A stretch of DNA of 64,000 bases from contig JALPQD010000304.1 of the NCBI GenBank assembly GCA_023101885.1, positions 2,660,015 through 2,724,014 on the forward strand, read 5' to 3'. Below the pieces are notes generated by a model, which saw only the letters and a list, made by a program, of their open reading frames with translations, was not told where the DNA came from and did not search any database. This DNA comes from Typhlomys cinereus. Lineage: Eukaryota; Chordata; Mammalia; Rodentia; Platacanthomyidae. How positions within the stretch are numbered: the first letter of the stretch is position 1; each line of letters opens with the position of its first letter. This document shows, in pieces, positions 12,523 through 24,843 of this stretch. The position numbers were made by a program, and so were the translations under genes.

Positions 12523-13462
12523 TTTTAAATCATTGAATTCAAAACTAACTGGAGATAGACAAAGATAACAAGCATATTATTTAAGTAGGTGTATTTTCTA
12601 ATTTTTCCTCTGATGAATATCCTTAGATCATTGAAATACCAGCCCTTTCTCTCTGTTAGTTGATAATAAAAATTAATTAGCATTTAATAACATAGTTCTA
12701 AGATTTTTTTGACATTGTGAGGGTCAAACACAGCTGCTACTAGCTCAGCTGGTTTATAATTGATATCTCTAGTGTTCTATTATTATAAGAAAATGAATTG
12801 TTTCAACTACAATTTATGTATTTATTATGCAGTATGTTAGAGTGTCTGTTATAAGAGCTTACTGAAACCTCTAACTATAAATCAACAAGATAAAATGATT
12901 GACAGAGGCCAGTATTTACAGTAATTGATCTCTCTAACTGTGAGGCTGAATAGTTAGTTTTAATTCCAAAATTTATTCCACATCTCAAGCATTAACATAT
13001 TATATTTATAGCTAGCTAATGATAGCATCTAGATTTTAAGATGTTTTTAGGCTTACAGTACAGAGTTGATTTGAGACTTGGCTGGCAAAAGCTCCCTAGA
13101 GCACACAGTGACATTCAGTCCTTGATTTCTCTATTATTGATGTAGCTGGGAATTCTGATTTGACATCTGAAATTTCCTAGCCTTTTTCCCCCCTCTCAAC
13201 ATGAATTTTATAACTGGAAGAGATTGAAAAGTTGCAGCTTTATGCATTCTTCCATGGAATTATGTCCGCAAGGATGGAATCAGGACGTCTGTTGAGCATG
13301 CACACTAGGACCTTAGATGCCAGCTGTGCACAGAGATGTACAAAGGCTGACTGATAACATCCATGACACAGATTGACCATAAATGGAAATACATATTGGT
13401 CTGCTTCACATCCTTAATCACAGCCTTTAAGGCCTCTTTCCAGTGACTGGTTCTGTCTGCAT
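12523..13462. other. Unannotated unique DNA
   Basis: No gene or repeat is recognised. The sequence is AT-rich up to about 13200 and more balanced after that. Confidence 0.45.
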
Positions 13463-13628
13463 ATCTCTCTCTGTCTGTCTCTGTCTCTGTCTCTGTCTCT
13501 GTCTCTTCTCTGTCTCTGTCTCTTCTCTTCTCTTCTCTTTCTTCTCTTCTCTTCTTTTCTCTTCTCTTCTCTCCTCTTCTCCTCTTTTCTCTTCTCTTCT
13601 CTTTCTCACTCTCCCTCCATCTCTGTTC
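13463..13628. repeat. Long polypyrimidine simple repeat, (TCTCTG)n then (TCTCT)n
   Basis: About 165 bases that are almost only C and T on the plus strand. A TCTCTG-like array passes into a TTCTC/TCTCT array. Frames of 66-68 residues on both strands (Ser/Leu-rich, Glu/Arg-rich) come from the repeat. Mirror-symmetric pyrimidine tracts of this kind can form triplex (H-DNA) structures. Confidence 0.9.
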
Positions 13629-13737
13629 AACAATGGCTCATGAAAACATTCTTTTTGTCCTTTTGCACAGAGCTAACATTTGTACATTTTCTCTTACACT
13701 TCTTTATTATCCAAACAACTCAACTGTCACACATCGC

Positions 13738-13742
<5 letters not shown>

Positions 13743-13779
<37 letters not shown>
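13743..13779. repeat. (TG)n microsatellite
   Basis: Uninterrupted TG dinucleotide run of about 18 units. Confidence 0.95.
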
Positions 13780-13782
<3 letters not shown>

Positions 13783-14014
13783 ATATGTGGGGGATGTGGG
13801 TAAATGCACTTGGGTATGTGTGTCTGTGGAAGCCCAAGGATGATAGACAAAAACTTGATCTAAGACATCTGTACATCCCTTCCACTCATTAATTTCTTTT
13901 AGTGTGTCTTCAGTAAGAATCTACGCCACACTTATCTCTAGACTTATAAAAATCATGGCATTTACTCTATACCCTGATATTCTGGTAAACATTCTGTACT
14001 GAATATCATTTATC

Positions 14015-14460
14015 TCCTTACTATTTTTTATTTATTTTATTTTTATTCAGGGTGCATTATCCCATCTATCTAGTTTTGCTTTTGTTGTCTGTACTTTGAA
14101 GTTGTAATACAAAAATCTTTCTAAAATAATGTCTGGGAACTCACTCATATATTTTCTTTTAATAATTTTAGAAGTTCAGAACTTCAACTTACATTCCTAA
14201 TTCATTTCAATTGACTTTTTTATGTTGAAAGATAAAGGTCTTGGGAGATACATATCTTAATTTATTTTTCAGCAGTTATTTACCCAGTTTCTTCAATATC
14301 ATTAATTTGAGAATTTTCTATATTCCGTTTTGTAGTATTAGCACTTTGGTCAAAATCAGTTCATATAATCACATGGACTTACTTCTGCCTCACTGGTCTA
14401 TTATATTGATCTGTGTTCATATTCCAAACCATTTATCTAATCACAGTTTAATATCTGGAG
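14015..14460 (-). repeat. Ancient LINE-1 ORF2 fragment (antisense, 5'-inverted part)
   Basis: The plus strand carries the usual antisense look of mammalian LINE-1 ORF2. It reads cttttgttgtctgtactttg, a degraded 'tcaattgacttttttatg' (for GAGTTGATTTTTGTATATGG), then tcactggtctattatattga (for TCCATTGGTCTATGTGTCTG). It abuts a plus-strand piece of the same element class at about 14460. That is the arrangement expected of a twin-primed, 5'-inverted insertion. Confidence 0.65.
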
Positions 14461-15412
14461 AACCATTCAATAGCAAAAAATAATCTCCTTGGAAAGAAAC
14501 AAGAGTGCTAAAACCATTTTTCTACAAAGAAGTTGCATGAATATCTAATAGAAGAAATAATTTTCGAGCACTAATTACAGAGGTAGAAGATCTAAACAAA
14601 AATGAGATATAACCTTGAAGCTATTAGAATGGTAATTACCAAAAATATATGAAGTAATAAACAGCAGCATAGATGCTGAAAAAAGTTATTCCTTTTTACT
14701 GCTAACTATTCTTATTACAATCATTGTGGAAAGTAAGAAGACTTAGTATTAACTTAAAAATACACTATTGAATAACCCAGAAATTCCATTTTTAGATATA
14801 TAGTCAAAGGAAATAAAATCAATTCCTTAAAAAAGTTCCATGTAACTCCTCTCCTTTGTAAATTATTCATGATAGTTGAGATACAGATTTAGTTTACTCA
14901 GCGTATTTCAGCCTAATATTAAAATCAACATATCAATATACTTAAAAGAAAGAAAATGTTGTGCATATACCCAATAGAACACTCCACAGCTTTAACAGAA
15001 GAGAAATATTTATCTTCAGTTAACCTAGAGGGCATTATGTTAAGTGAAATCTACTATGTAGCAAGCAAATACTTCATGGTTGTCTTGTATAAGTGATATC
15101 AAAAAGTAAAACTATGTAGGTAACTAGTAATATAGTGGTTGCCAGAGACTATGGAATCATTAATGGGGAGATGTTGATGAAATGTTGAAAAAATTTCAGA
15201 CCAGAATAATAAATTTAGATCTCCTATAAAACATGGTAATTATTGTTATATATTGTTTGCTTGAAGATGTAAGAACAAATGTGAGTTAATGGATGTACTA
15301 ATTTCCCTAATTTGTCCATTTCACAGTCCGTGAACATGTTGATATATTATGTTGTGCACTATAAATATATAACATGTATCAATGAAAGCAAATTAAATAA
15401 ATGTAAAAGAAC
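14461..15412 (+). repeat. Ancient LINE-1 3' end (ORF2 tail plus 3' UTR)
   Basis: The decayed ORF2 end is readable: caaagaagttgcatgaat, atgagatataaccttgaagc, attagaatggtaattacc, acccagaaattccattttta. It is followed by an older LINE-1 3' UTR: gtggttgccagagactatgg, aatggggagatgttgatgaa, gatatattatgttgtgcact, ending in an AAATAAATGTAAAAG-like tail. Many indels and stops show it is long dead. It pairs with the inverted fragment just upstream. Confidence 0.75.
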
Positions 15413-15549
15413 ATGCTGTCATGAGCACAAGTATAGGATCACATGAAAAGATTTTCATGAGAATGATGAATATTGAACAAAGAGCTAGTGTTCATGTCTC
15501 AACCTTAGAAAGTCAAAAGCAACTTACTCGAAAACCCATGATCTGAATG

Positions 15550-15680
15550 TAGTATGGGCAGTGCACCTGAAATCCTTCACTGATGGGGCAAACATAGCAG
15601 AACTAGGAGTTTAGAGGCAGTGTTGGCTACATAAGAAGTCTGAGGTCTGTAATACATAAAATCTCTCCTAAATAAAAAAA
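15550..15680 (+). repeat. Diverged B1-like SINE
   Basis: The order gggcagtgcacctgaaatcc, ctaggagtttagaggcagtg, ttggctacataagaagtctg, ending in ctctcctaaataaaaaaac, follows a B1 body (GGTGGTGCACACCTTTAATCC..GAGGC..GGCTACATAGAGAGTTC..CTGTCTCAAAA). It is strongly diverged. Confidence 0.45.
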
Positions 15681-15990
15681 CACATTATGATCTCACATGA
15701 CTATAATGTGAATGACATCAATTTGATTAAGCCACATGACAAGCCTCTATTTATCAGAAAAATGTCAATTTCATGTGGTTATATCTAGCCAGTTATTTAG
15801 AAGTGAAAAAAGCAGGGCATATCTGTGAAAGACCATTACACAGCACTGGCTGTACTAAGACTCAAGGAGTAGTATGAAAATCACTTGAAGTCCTAAAAAT
15901 ACAAAATTGAGTGAAGAAATAAATCTATAGTTATTCTTGAGCATGTGCAAAGTTGAAACAAAATTCATGTATTAAACTGTTAAGGAAACA

Positions 15991-16206
15991 GGGCTGGAGA
16001 GGTGGCTCAGGGGTTAGGCCTCCACCTTGCAGGCGGAGGGTCCCGAGTTCGGAACCCAGATCCCAGGTATAGACGCCAGACGGAAGCGGGGGCGGCCTGC
16101 GCTTCTGGTCCTGGTAGGGCGGAGCCTGTGAATCCCAGGGCAGAAGGAGGTGGAGGCGTCCATGGTGGTTCGCGAATTCGTCCGTGGTTCTACACATACA
16201 GAGACA

Positions 16207-16237
<31 letters not shown>

Positions 16238-16293
16238 GCGCGCGCGCTCACACATACACACAGTTGAACAAATAATAATAATAATAAAAAAAT
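15991..16293 (+). repeat. Young tRNA-derived SINE, subfamily II
   Basis: It starts gggctggagaggtggctcag (A-box region) with a B-box-like cgagttcggaaccc 50-60 bp downstream. A GC-rich body follows, with GGGGGCGGCC and GGGCGGAGCC boxes, then a CA/CG-rich stretch and a ttgaacaaataataata-type tail. Perfect 19-bp target-site duplications (ttaaactgttaaggaaaca) lie at 15972-15990 and 16294-16312, so insertion was recent. Subfamily II is marked by gggcagaaggaggtgg and ttcgcgaattcg. Open frames of 106-108 residues across it are repeat-derived. Confidence 0.9.
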
Positions 16294-16349
16294 TTAAACT
16301 GTTAAGGAAACAATTTAATCAAGGTTAATTTAAATACTTCTATAAAATG

Positions 16350-16755
16350 AGACTGGGGAAATGGCTCAATGTTTACAGCACTTTCTTCACAATCTAAAGG
16401 ACTAGAGTACATCTGCACTCCAGCTTCTATGTAAAAGCATATCAATGGCAGTGGTGGCATGCCTATAGTTTGAACCCCAAAAGATAGAGTCTGGGAATCC
16501 CCAGAGGAAACTAGAATGATTAGTGGAATCTTCATCAGAGATCCAGACTTCAAATAATAAACAAACAAACAAATAAAAAGATGAAAGAACAAATCAATGA
16601 TTCTTGATAGACTCTGTCTCAGAACCCCACACTAATGTGCACTAATGAGCATGTGCACATGCACACAGGACACACACATGTGAGTAACCTCATGCAAAAT
16701 AAGGCACATATATGTTTGTGCACATACTCTATAAATACATACACATAAAAGAAAA
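16350..16755 (+). repeat. Composite tRNA-headed SINE (old)
   Basis: The head gactggggaaatggctcaat is tRNA-like. The middle has a B1-like ggtggcatgcctatagtttg and ctgggaatccccagaggaaa, then an ATAAACAAACAAACAAATAAA stretch. A second part holds agactctgtctcag and a CA-rich tail with tgtgcacatgcacacagg. This matches the ~300-bp composite rodent SINE layout. The right edge is uncertain. Confidence 0.55.
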
Positions 16756-18636
16756 GGAAAAAATTCTGTAAGGAAATAGATATCATATTCACTCTTTTAG
16801 ATTCAAATTAACTATTTTTTCACTCTCAGTTTTTGAATCTTTGACAAGTATCATAAATATTCAGTAATGTCTCAATCTTCTACTAAGCTTACAATGTTTA
16901 ATGTAATGGTTTGAGTTCACTTTGCATGTTTTTGTTATTGTAATATCATTTTATCCAACTAGAAAATAGGATAAATGTAAGTAAATTTGCAATAATGAAA
17001 AATGGCAAAATTAACAATTAAAATGCATTGAATATTTATTCTATCTCTGTAACTGCTTTAATCATTTTATTTTATATGATTAATATAATTTTAAACAGAA
17101 CTAATGAAAATAAACAAAATAATAATCTGTTGTATATATATTCATTGTAACTTGACAATATGATTTTTATTTCTAATCTCTTTTAAATTTGGACATCCAA
17201 AGTTGACTAAACAATGACTATGCACAAAAACAAGTAATTTAACTAAGAAAATCTAAAAAATTAATATAAAAGACAAAGTGTGATATATAACATCCTTACC
17301 CTTATCCTGACCAAATTTCTATGTGTATATATAGATGACTGTATATATTTTGAATTGTTTTCTCAGCAAATGAGTGACAGTTTCTAAGATTGGCAAAGTG
17401 AGTCTTTTGCAGAGATTTTAATGATACATTATAAGTTGTGTCTTACGCCTTTGCTGAAAAGAGCTGACTTGTTTTGTGTAACTGTCAATTCATTTTCCAT
17501 TTCAAGTCACTACTATTCTTGGCATTATTTACTGACTTGTATTTTTGACCTGACTATGAGATTTCTAACACCTTTAGTTATATATGGCTTTACCCTATGC
17601 ATGTTAATATTGACTTAAGGGCTTCAGTTTCTTATCGTTGACATTCTATTATATCTAGAATTTCATTTGCATCTAAAGTAGAGATAAAATCTCCATCAAT
17701 TCTTTTAATCTTTCTATTGAGTATGTGGCATATATTTTGCTAATGTTTTGTGCCTGAAGCTACTTATCATTGGAAAATGTTATATTTTACATTATATGAC
17801 TCTTTTGACCTTAGTGAACTTGAAACTGCCTTAGAGGAACAGCTGGATGTATTTCCTTAAATAAACACACATTCTTTTTCAAATTGCTAATATCTGTCTT
17901 TTTAACACACTGCACAGATGATGGGAATCTTGACTTTGATGTCACCTCTGCTTGGTTCATATGGATGCTTGTGACTCTTTTATGTCATTTTTCTTGACCA
18001 GTCTCTTTAAACTCATTTGTTTATGAATATAAAGAACAGGGTTATAGTATTTTTTGCCTGTGCTATCTGATTATTTTTGCACAAAATAAACATCAAAAAT
18101 ATGGTGTGTATAAGTGTATAAGATTGCATTAAATATTTCATGGCCTTTAATGTCTTTTCTCCATTAATGAGAAACTGTTGCACAATTAAATTAAAACAAA
18201 ACACAATATCACAAAATATTTCATTTTAATTGGTGTCTGAGAAAAAAATAATTTATTCTGACTCATCCATAGCATTATGAGATTATAGAAAACAAATTGT
18301 CATTATAAATTTACAAGTGGTTATAAAGTTTCTCAGCGCTAAGTTTGTTCATGAAGTAGCAGTTACATGAAACCATTATTCTAAAAATCGTTAACAGAAA
18401 ATGCATTCAAATTGTTCAATAATTAACATCTCCCCAAAAGACAGCAACAATGATAATCCATGGAACTTTTAGAATTTGTTTATTTATACACTGTCAAGGG
18501 AAAGATGTGTTCCAGATTATTAAATACTCCAATTTTCCAGCTCCCAAGTTAGAGCTTGAAAATGTTCTATTTGAATGTCTTTGAAAATTTACTTGATGTG
18601 GGATGAAAAACAATGCATTTAAAATTCTGTTAATGT
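16756..18636. other. Unannotated AT-rich unique DNA
   Basis: About 1.9 kb without a recognised gene. Scattered AATAAA and T-rich runs are what AT-rich DNA gives by chance. Parts around 17430-17950 could be an old LINE/LTR remnant, but no diagnostic block is clear. Confidence 0.4.
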
Positions 18637-18872
18637 GGACTGGGGAAAATGGTTCGTGAGTTAAAGCCTTTGTCTTGAAAGCAAAATACCTCAGTCCAAA
18701 TCCCTATATCCAATGTAAAAATGCCTTGTGGAAATGATGGTGGGCCTCAGTTCTGTCAGTGGAAGGAGGAGCTAGATAATGTCCAGAGGAAAAGCAATAA
18801 GAACAGAACAATCCAAAATGATTCCTGAAGTCATGCCATGGCCTCCACACATTCATGTGCCTCTAGTATGTC

Positions 18873-18912
<40 letters not shown>

Positions 18913-18932
18913 CGCACATACACACACTTCCA
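18637..18932 (+). repeat. Older member of the tRNA-derived SINE family
   Basis: The head ggactggggaaaatggttcg is followed by cctcagtccaaatccct (B-box region), then atgattcctgaagtcatgcc, which the copy at 60811 shares as atgattcctgaagttacc, and a CA microsatellite tail (18872-18929). An imperfect direct repeat, ttaaaattctgt before and ttaaaatattct after, may be the target duplication. It is diverged, so older than the subfamily I/II copies. Confidence 0.55.
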
Positions 18933-20687
18933 TTAAAATATTCTATGAGATAGATGTTATACAAACAGAAGAAATGGAAGCATGAATAATATTCACGTCT
19001 TTGTTGCTGAAGGTCTCTTTCTAAAGTCTTAAAAATCAGTACCAAATCAAGGTAGAAAGAATTAAATTTCTGTGTGCCCACTGAAGACAACTTAGATAAT
19101 AGTTTCTGTCAACCTAATAACTCATCCAGAGATTTAGATATGGCTCCAGAAGATAAGCCACATCCTGTTATTTCCAACCCTATCCTCATCATGATCAACC
19201 ACCAGATGATCCAAGTCTGTAGTTTCTGAAAGGCATGAAGATTTAACTGTCTTTTATGTATTTGGACAACTAGGAGTGCAGACATCTGCCCCAATAAGTA
19301 ACTCTAATAGCGACTCTTAATGATGTATCTTGTATTTTTCATATACACTAATATCCACACGTGATATTTTTCTGAAAAGTGCTTTTTTTCTCAGACCTTG
19401 GTTATTTCTATTACTAAATGCACTTACTTCCTTATTTCATTAGACGTATTCAAAATTGTAAGAATACATAAATTATATCCTCTTAATTTAGTAATATTAA
19501 CCATGATCCTAAGGCATATTTGAGATGTGATAAGAAATTTATACAATGGTATTCTCCTAACAATCTTTATTTCTCTTAAATGTTGAACAATTAGCTAGCT
19601 ACTAGTTAAAGCCTCTAGTTCTATCATTGTAGTTTACAAACTGAAAATTCACAATTAATAACTCATTTAGAATTTAGTTTGTTTTTCTATATTCTGTTTT
19701 TTCCCAACTGTGTCCAAGTTTGACTCTACCATGAAGTTTCATTATTACCTGAATCAATTTTGCACCAGTTATAAGAACAAATTGTACATTTTTGTAGTTA
19801 TTAATCTCTGAAGTAACTCAATAATTAATTAGATGAACATGAAAGACATAGTAGAATGAATAATTTGAACTAAATCCAGGATGTACTGTGTGAACTGTGA
19901 ATGTTAAGTTTTCAAGTCATATGTAGCAAATCTTTGCCATTAATTTTTGTGCTTTTATATTTGAAGATATACTTAGGATGGAAATATAATTCAACTACCC
20001 ATGTTATTATTCTGATTTTCAATGCCTCTTCTATATTTTTGCTAGTCAGTGACGTTACCAACTGGAAATTCTTACAAGTAAAATTGACCCTATTTTTAAA
20101 GCACTTAAAGTCGTTGCAGGCAAATTTTTTTTTCAAGAGAATTCAATGTTTCAAATATATGGATGTAGAATCTATGTCAGCATTTGATGTTGAACACTAA
20201 GTAGACCTTAGTAGTGAGAAACTGGACTCTGTACTTAGTACCTGTGAGTATCTGTCATAAAAGCTTAGAATTTAAGAGTTGAAAGAATTTGTTAATGTAC
20301 AGGGCCTACAAACATTTGCAGATCACTGTAACTCTGCCTTTCTACTTTTTATGACTCATTGAATTTTACAAGAATTTGCACCAAGTCTTTCAATACAGAA
20401 CCATGTGTAGAATACAATGAACTTCATATGTTTATGTAAAATTCTTCATCTGAGTTGATTATAGCACACCAACCTAATTAATGTAACCAAGGTTATAGGC
20501 ATGAATTTTGTGTGGTTCAGATAATTTATGCTCTTGGATGAGTATCCATTATAATAAACCTGCCTAGGCATTCTTTAAGAAGATCACAGTCCCATGACAA
20601 CAATCCCATGAGAAAGGAAAGTCAAGCCAGCCCAGTCAGCACTGCAATGTCTTGAGGCAAATGACAATCATATCCATGCACATCTTG

Positions 20688-20688
<1 letters not shown>
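18933..20688. other. Unannotated unique DNA
   Basis: No gene or repeat is recognised. Two overlapping opposite-strand frames of 99 and 74 residues at about 19901-20200 carry no motif I know. Confidence 0.45.

Positions 20689-20723
<35 letters not shown>
20689..20723. repeat. (CA)n microsatellite
   Basis: Uninterrupted CA run of about 17 units. The preceding 80 bp may be a SINE remnant but has no clear head. Confidence 0.95.
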
Positions 20724-20725
<2 letters not shown>

Positions 20726-23652
20726 CACTCATGTGTATACTCATGCATATGTATTTTTAACATGGAAAGGAACCCATATTTTATGAAGAATTGTTTTCAC
20801 ATTAATTGTTAATGGTAATGAAGTTCAACCAGGTTGACCTTCTTTTTATTGATGTCTATCCCTCCCACATGAAATTTCATGGTACACAAAGTATTTCATA
20901 TTTCACAGAAAGACTATTTTATGGAAGATTTAAAAGTAATATAATGACAGGTTCATGTCTGAATTGTGAGCAGTAAGCCATATTTTATTCACCAGTGTAG
21001 AAAAATCATTGAGATTTCAATATGCAAAAATTAATTGAGGAATACTAATGGCTAATTAGTTATATATAGATAGATAATGATACATGATATTAAAAGAAGA
21101 TGTTTATGCTTCTTATCTACAGTCTTATTTCTAACAAATATAAAGAGCCATATTTGACATTTTATCAGAACCTATCTTTTAATCCCAGAGATACAGGCTT
21201 TGAATTAAGATTTCTGAAGCAACTCATTCTGAACTCAGTTCTGTTACTTGCCAAACTCTTTCAATTCAAAATTCCAAAGATTTCATAAGTACAAATCACA
21301 AAACTTTTCAGTTAGTCCATTGATTTGTATTTCATCATTCCCCATAATACTGTTAAATTGGGTTGTTTATAATTTTATAGACATGCTCCTCATTTTGCAA
21401 AATTTGCACTTTGAGTTCAGTAGATATCATCCAACTGACAGTCCTTCAAGTAAAGGCATACTGTTTATTTCAAGACTAGTCTTCCGAGTATAATTTGTCA
21501 GTACTATGTTCATAAAGAAAACAATATTTTAAGAATTTAAAACTTTTTATGTTGAACTCACTTTTAAAATGTTCATTTTTTGATGTCCATTGCCATGATA
21601 GCAATTATAGTCTGAATTTTATGGATGGTAAGATGATTATATGTACATAATTACATGTATTTAATGATTTTTTAAAATATTTTCTTATGGTGTGAGATCT
21701 GTCTTAACTAATGCTTCCTTTAATTATCTCAGTACTGATTTTATTCCAGGCCTTTCATATTTTATCAAACGGTTTAAACATTTTTTCTTTCTGAATATAA
21801 CATGACTGCTAAAACCATTAAATATGACATGAAGATTCAGTGTCATGAGAAAAGATCAACCAGAAATGAATAAGAGCCACATTTGTTGCTTTTCTCATTA
21901 CTGGATAACTTTGATTTGTGAGTGCAGTAGTTAATTATTTTGAACAATAAATACAATAAATCTAGTCAGTTGATGAAGTAACAATGACGATATTAAAGAA
22001 GAACTTTGATAAGATAGGAATCATTACTAAAATAGATGAATTGGTTTTGTGCATGCTTTAATCAAAGATTTGTCCTTATGTAGATGATACATTTATGTCA
22101 AATGGAAGAATAATATCATGTTAATTTAATTTTCATTTCCTTTATTAACAATAATTTTATATTCATCATGTTTCAGTTGAATGTGCACATTTATAAGGTA
22201 TGTCTATGGATCATTCAGTTTGGAAACATGAGTTACTATAAGAAATTTCAAAACTGCAGGAACTTAAACAGATTAAATTCAGAATGTATGTTATAGATTC
22301 CAACATACCCTTCTTATAAACATTATAGGTAATGAAAAGCTTAATGTAACCTATAGATCATATAAAATATATGCACATATAACATTTTGAATGAATACAG
22401 GAAAAGCGAACACAGTTAATAACATTAGCAAATCTTAGTGGAAATCAATTTCTTTGTATTTAAAATGAGAATTACTTTTCAAGGAATCATCTTTGTGAAT
22501 AAAACAGACTAAGTCAACTTGAATTCCTTTGGCCTCTATGTCAGTGGATTTCATAAACATGGATTCAAACAACTACAAATTATTTACTATCATTAGGCCT
22601 TAAATTGTCATATATGTGCTAAACATACATAGGTATTTCTGTTATTATTACCTAAAAATGTAGATAGTATAAATCTATTTACATATAATTTATATTGTAT
22701 CATGTATTATAAACAGTGCAGTGATGAATTGCAAAGAGTATGCATATTATATGCAAATACTACACCATTTTATACAACGAATTTGAGCATTAATGGATTT
22801 GGTATCCAATTTTGGCCCATGAGTCAATGTCATGCAGATCAAAGGGCAACTGCATATAAAAACAATACATTTTCTCTACATAGACAAAGCCATTTAGTGG
22901 TAATGAAATTGATCTAGACTACAGTTGCATAATTTTCTTTTAATGAGTATAGTTCTCCCTTGTCTATATTACATATAATCATTGAAAAAATAGAGAAATA
23001 TATGATAACTTTTAACTACTATTCACAGGTGCACTTTCAGTTGGAAGATTGCAAATAGAGAACAATCTACAACCTAATATGATTGAAATTCCATCAAAAG
23101 GGAGTAATATCAATGTACCATTTTACTTAAATGTGTAAAACAAAAATTGGCTTCAATTTATATTCAAGAATACCCATCCAGCATCATAAAAATATAAAAA
23201 TTATATTTGGCTATTTTCAGATATAAGCATAAAACTGCATTTATATGTTTATACACATATATAGATTATGTGTCTCATGATTTCAAAAACAATTTACATA
23301 TTTATGATGTATTTTCCTTGTTCTTCTCAATTTTACTCAATATCTTTTGTGGCTCTAGCCAAAGTAGTTTCAGTTTTTATGTAATAAAATCGTTAACTTT
23401 ATTCAATGATAAAATATACTGTGTTATACCTTGCAAGAGTTGCAAACCCAGATAAAAATGGTCTTGTTCTCTTAGAGATTGCAGAAATACACACAACATG
23501 ATGAACAAATCCCTTGTATGTCTCAGAAATATTAAAATCACTGCTTTTACATTGCTTAAAGTTGAAGGATGGTTATACTGCCAGTATGTGGAAGCCAGGG
23601 AGAGGACATATAAGGAAAGTTCCTTAGGACTGGGAAGATACTATGTGTGCTT
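20724..23652. other. Unannotated AT-rich unique DNA
   Basis: About 2.9 kb with no recognised gene or repeat. Frames up to 85 residues are short and motif-free. Confidence 0.45.
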
Positions 23653-23672
23653 AAAGAATAATGAGGAATTAA

Positions 23673-23975
23673 GGGGCTGGAGAGGTGGCTCAGGGGTTAA
23701 GCCTTTGCCTTGCAGGAGGAAGGTCCTGAGTTCGGATCCTAGACCCCACGTATAGACACCGGGCAGAACAGGAGCGGCCTGCGTTTCTGGTCCTGGTAGG
23801 GCGGAGCCTGTGAATCCCGGGGCAGAGTAAACAAGGAGGAGGTGGAGGCGTCCATGGTGGTTCCCCAATTCGTCCGTTGTTCTACACACACACACACACA
23901 CATACATACACACGTGCGCACACATACACACACATACATACACGTGCACACACGCACAATTGAACAAATAATAAA
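23673..23975 (+). repeat. Young tRNA-derived SINE, subfamily I
   Basis: It starts ggggctggagaggtggctca with B-box tgagttcggatcct, and the GC-box body and CA/CG tail end in ttgaacaaataataaaaaa. A 20-bp target duplication with one mismatch lies at 23653-23672 and 23976-23995. It belongs to subfamily I: the body reads cagagtaaacaaggagg, where subfamily II reads cagaaggagg, and ttccccaattcg, where subfamily II reads ttcgcgaattcg. The 108-residue antisense frame here is not a gene. Confidence 0.9.
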
Positions 23976-24070
23976 AAAGAATAAAGAGGAATTAAGTTTA
24001 ACACCATCTTAACGTTCTCTTTTCAACGGTATATGTAGAAATGCTTCATCTATTCTAGGAAAATTATATC

Positions 24071-24222
24071 AACTATTGAGCATCACCAGTGATATATGAG
24101 GCATAGTTCTAAGCATCAGAATATATTTTTTCATCTGATCTTAACAAGAGGTTTATAAAGAGTCGTTTCCTCCATTTTGAAAAGAGGGTGCTGTGTCTTA
24201 GAAACATAATACATTACTCCAA
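24071..24222 (-). repeat. MIR SINE (ancient)
   Basis: On the plus strand this is the reverse complement of the MIR 3' half. It runs ttgagcatcaccagtgatat, gaggcatagttctaagcatc, tcatctgatcttaacaagag, then a degraded CCCATTTTACAGATGAGG-like ctccattttgaaaagaggg and gctgtgtcttagaaac. The order is right over about 150 bp. Confidence 0.65.
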
Positions 24223-24224
24223 TA

Positions 24225-24605
24225 TTGATGGGACTATGTAATGGTTGATCCTGAGCTTCAGCTGGTTGGATTAGAAGGTATTTAGGGGGTCAATGAAGTA
24301 CAGCCCTGTTTTTGTGCCTATTAGGTCTTTCCAGGGACAATTAGACAATTAGATATTAAGTTCTCAGACCTAATCAAAGATTTAACCTACTGAATGATTC
24401 AAAATTTGAAGTCAATTAAGCAATGTTTAGTCATAGTTGTAAGTGTTGTATTATCTTCTAATGTGTGTTTCGATGTGACCCCCTCCTTCTTTGTTATCTG
24501 CTTCCTTGTTTCCATAAATAACCACATTTACCAAGCCATAATATTCTACTATGAGGTTTTTTTCTCAGTACAGCTCAGAGATAATGTATCTGGCTGACTG
24601 TTTCC
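24225..24605 (+). repeat. LTR-like repeat (MaLR-related, tentative)
   Basis: Several blocks recall an ERVL-MaLR-type LTR: atggttgatcctgagcttca near the 5' end, ggtctttccagggacaatta, tatctgcttccttgtttcc, then ccataatattctactatgag and gtatctggctgactg near the 3' end. No coding part is present. Family assignment is from memory and needs a library check. Confidence 0.4.
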
Positions 24606-24689
24606 TAAGATTTCTCAATAAGTGAACCAAATGTATATTCATCATCTCAGGTGGTTAGCAGGGTGAGTAAACATCTAAAACAGAGCCTA

Positions 24690-24690
<1 letters not shown>

Positions 24691-24736
<46 letters not shown>

Positions 24737-24794
24737 ATTGAATAAATAATAATAAAAAAGTTTTAAAAAAAAGGAAAAAAATAAAAGGCTTACA

Positions 24795-24843
<49 letters not shown>

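Noticed and set aside
13427..13643. Glu/Arg-rich minus frame and Ser/Leu-rich plus frame
   Set aside because: Both are translations of the polypyrimidine simple repeat.
16003..16070. tRNA gene at the SINE heads
   Set aside because: A- and B-box-like blocks are present, but no full cloverleaf is apparent and the sequence continues into the SINE body; they are tRNA-derived retroposon heads.
15931..16328. Overlapping 73-108-residue frames on both strands around the SINE at 15991
   Set aside because: The same peptides recur, with changes, at every young SINE copy (23641, 24795, 30100, 55834, 57173), so they are repeat-derived.
24691..24780. A separate plus-strand SINE tail at the 24.7-kb CA run
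   Set aside because: There is no SINE body before it, and the 13-bp sequence after it is the exact reverse complement of the duplicate beyond the neighbouring SINE head, so a flipped tail explains both.
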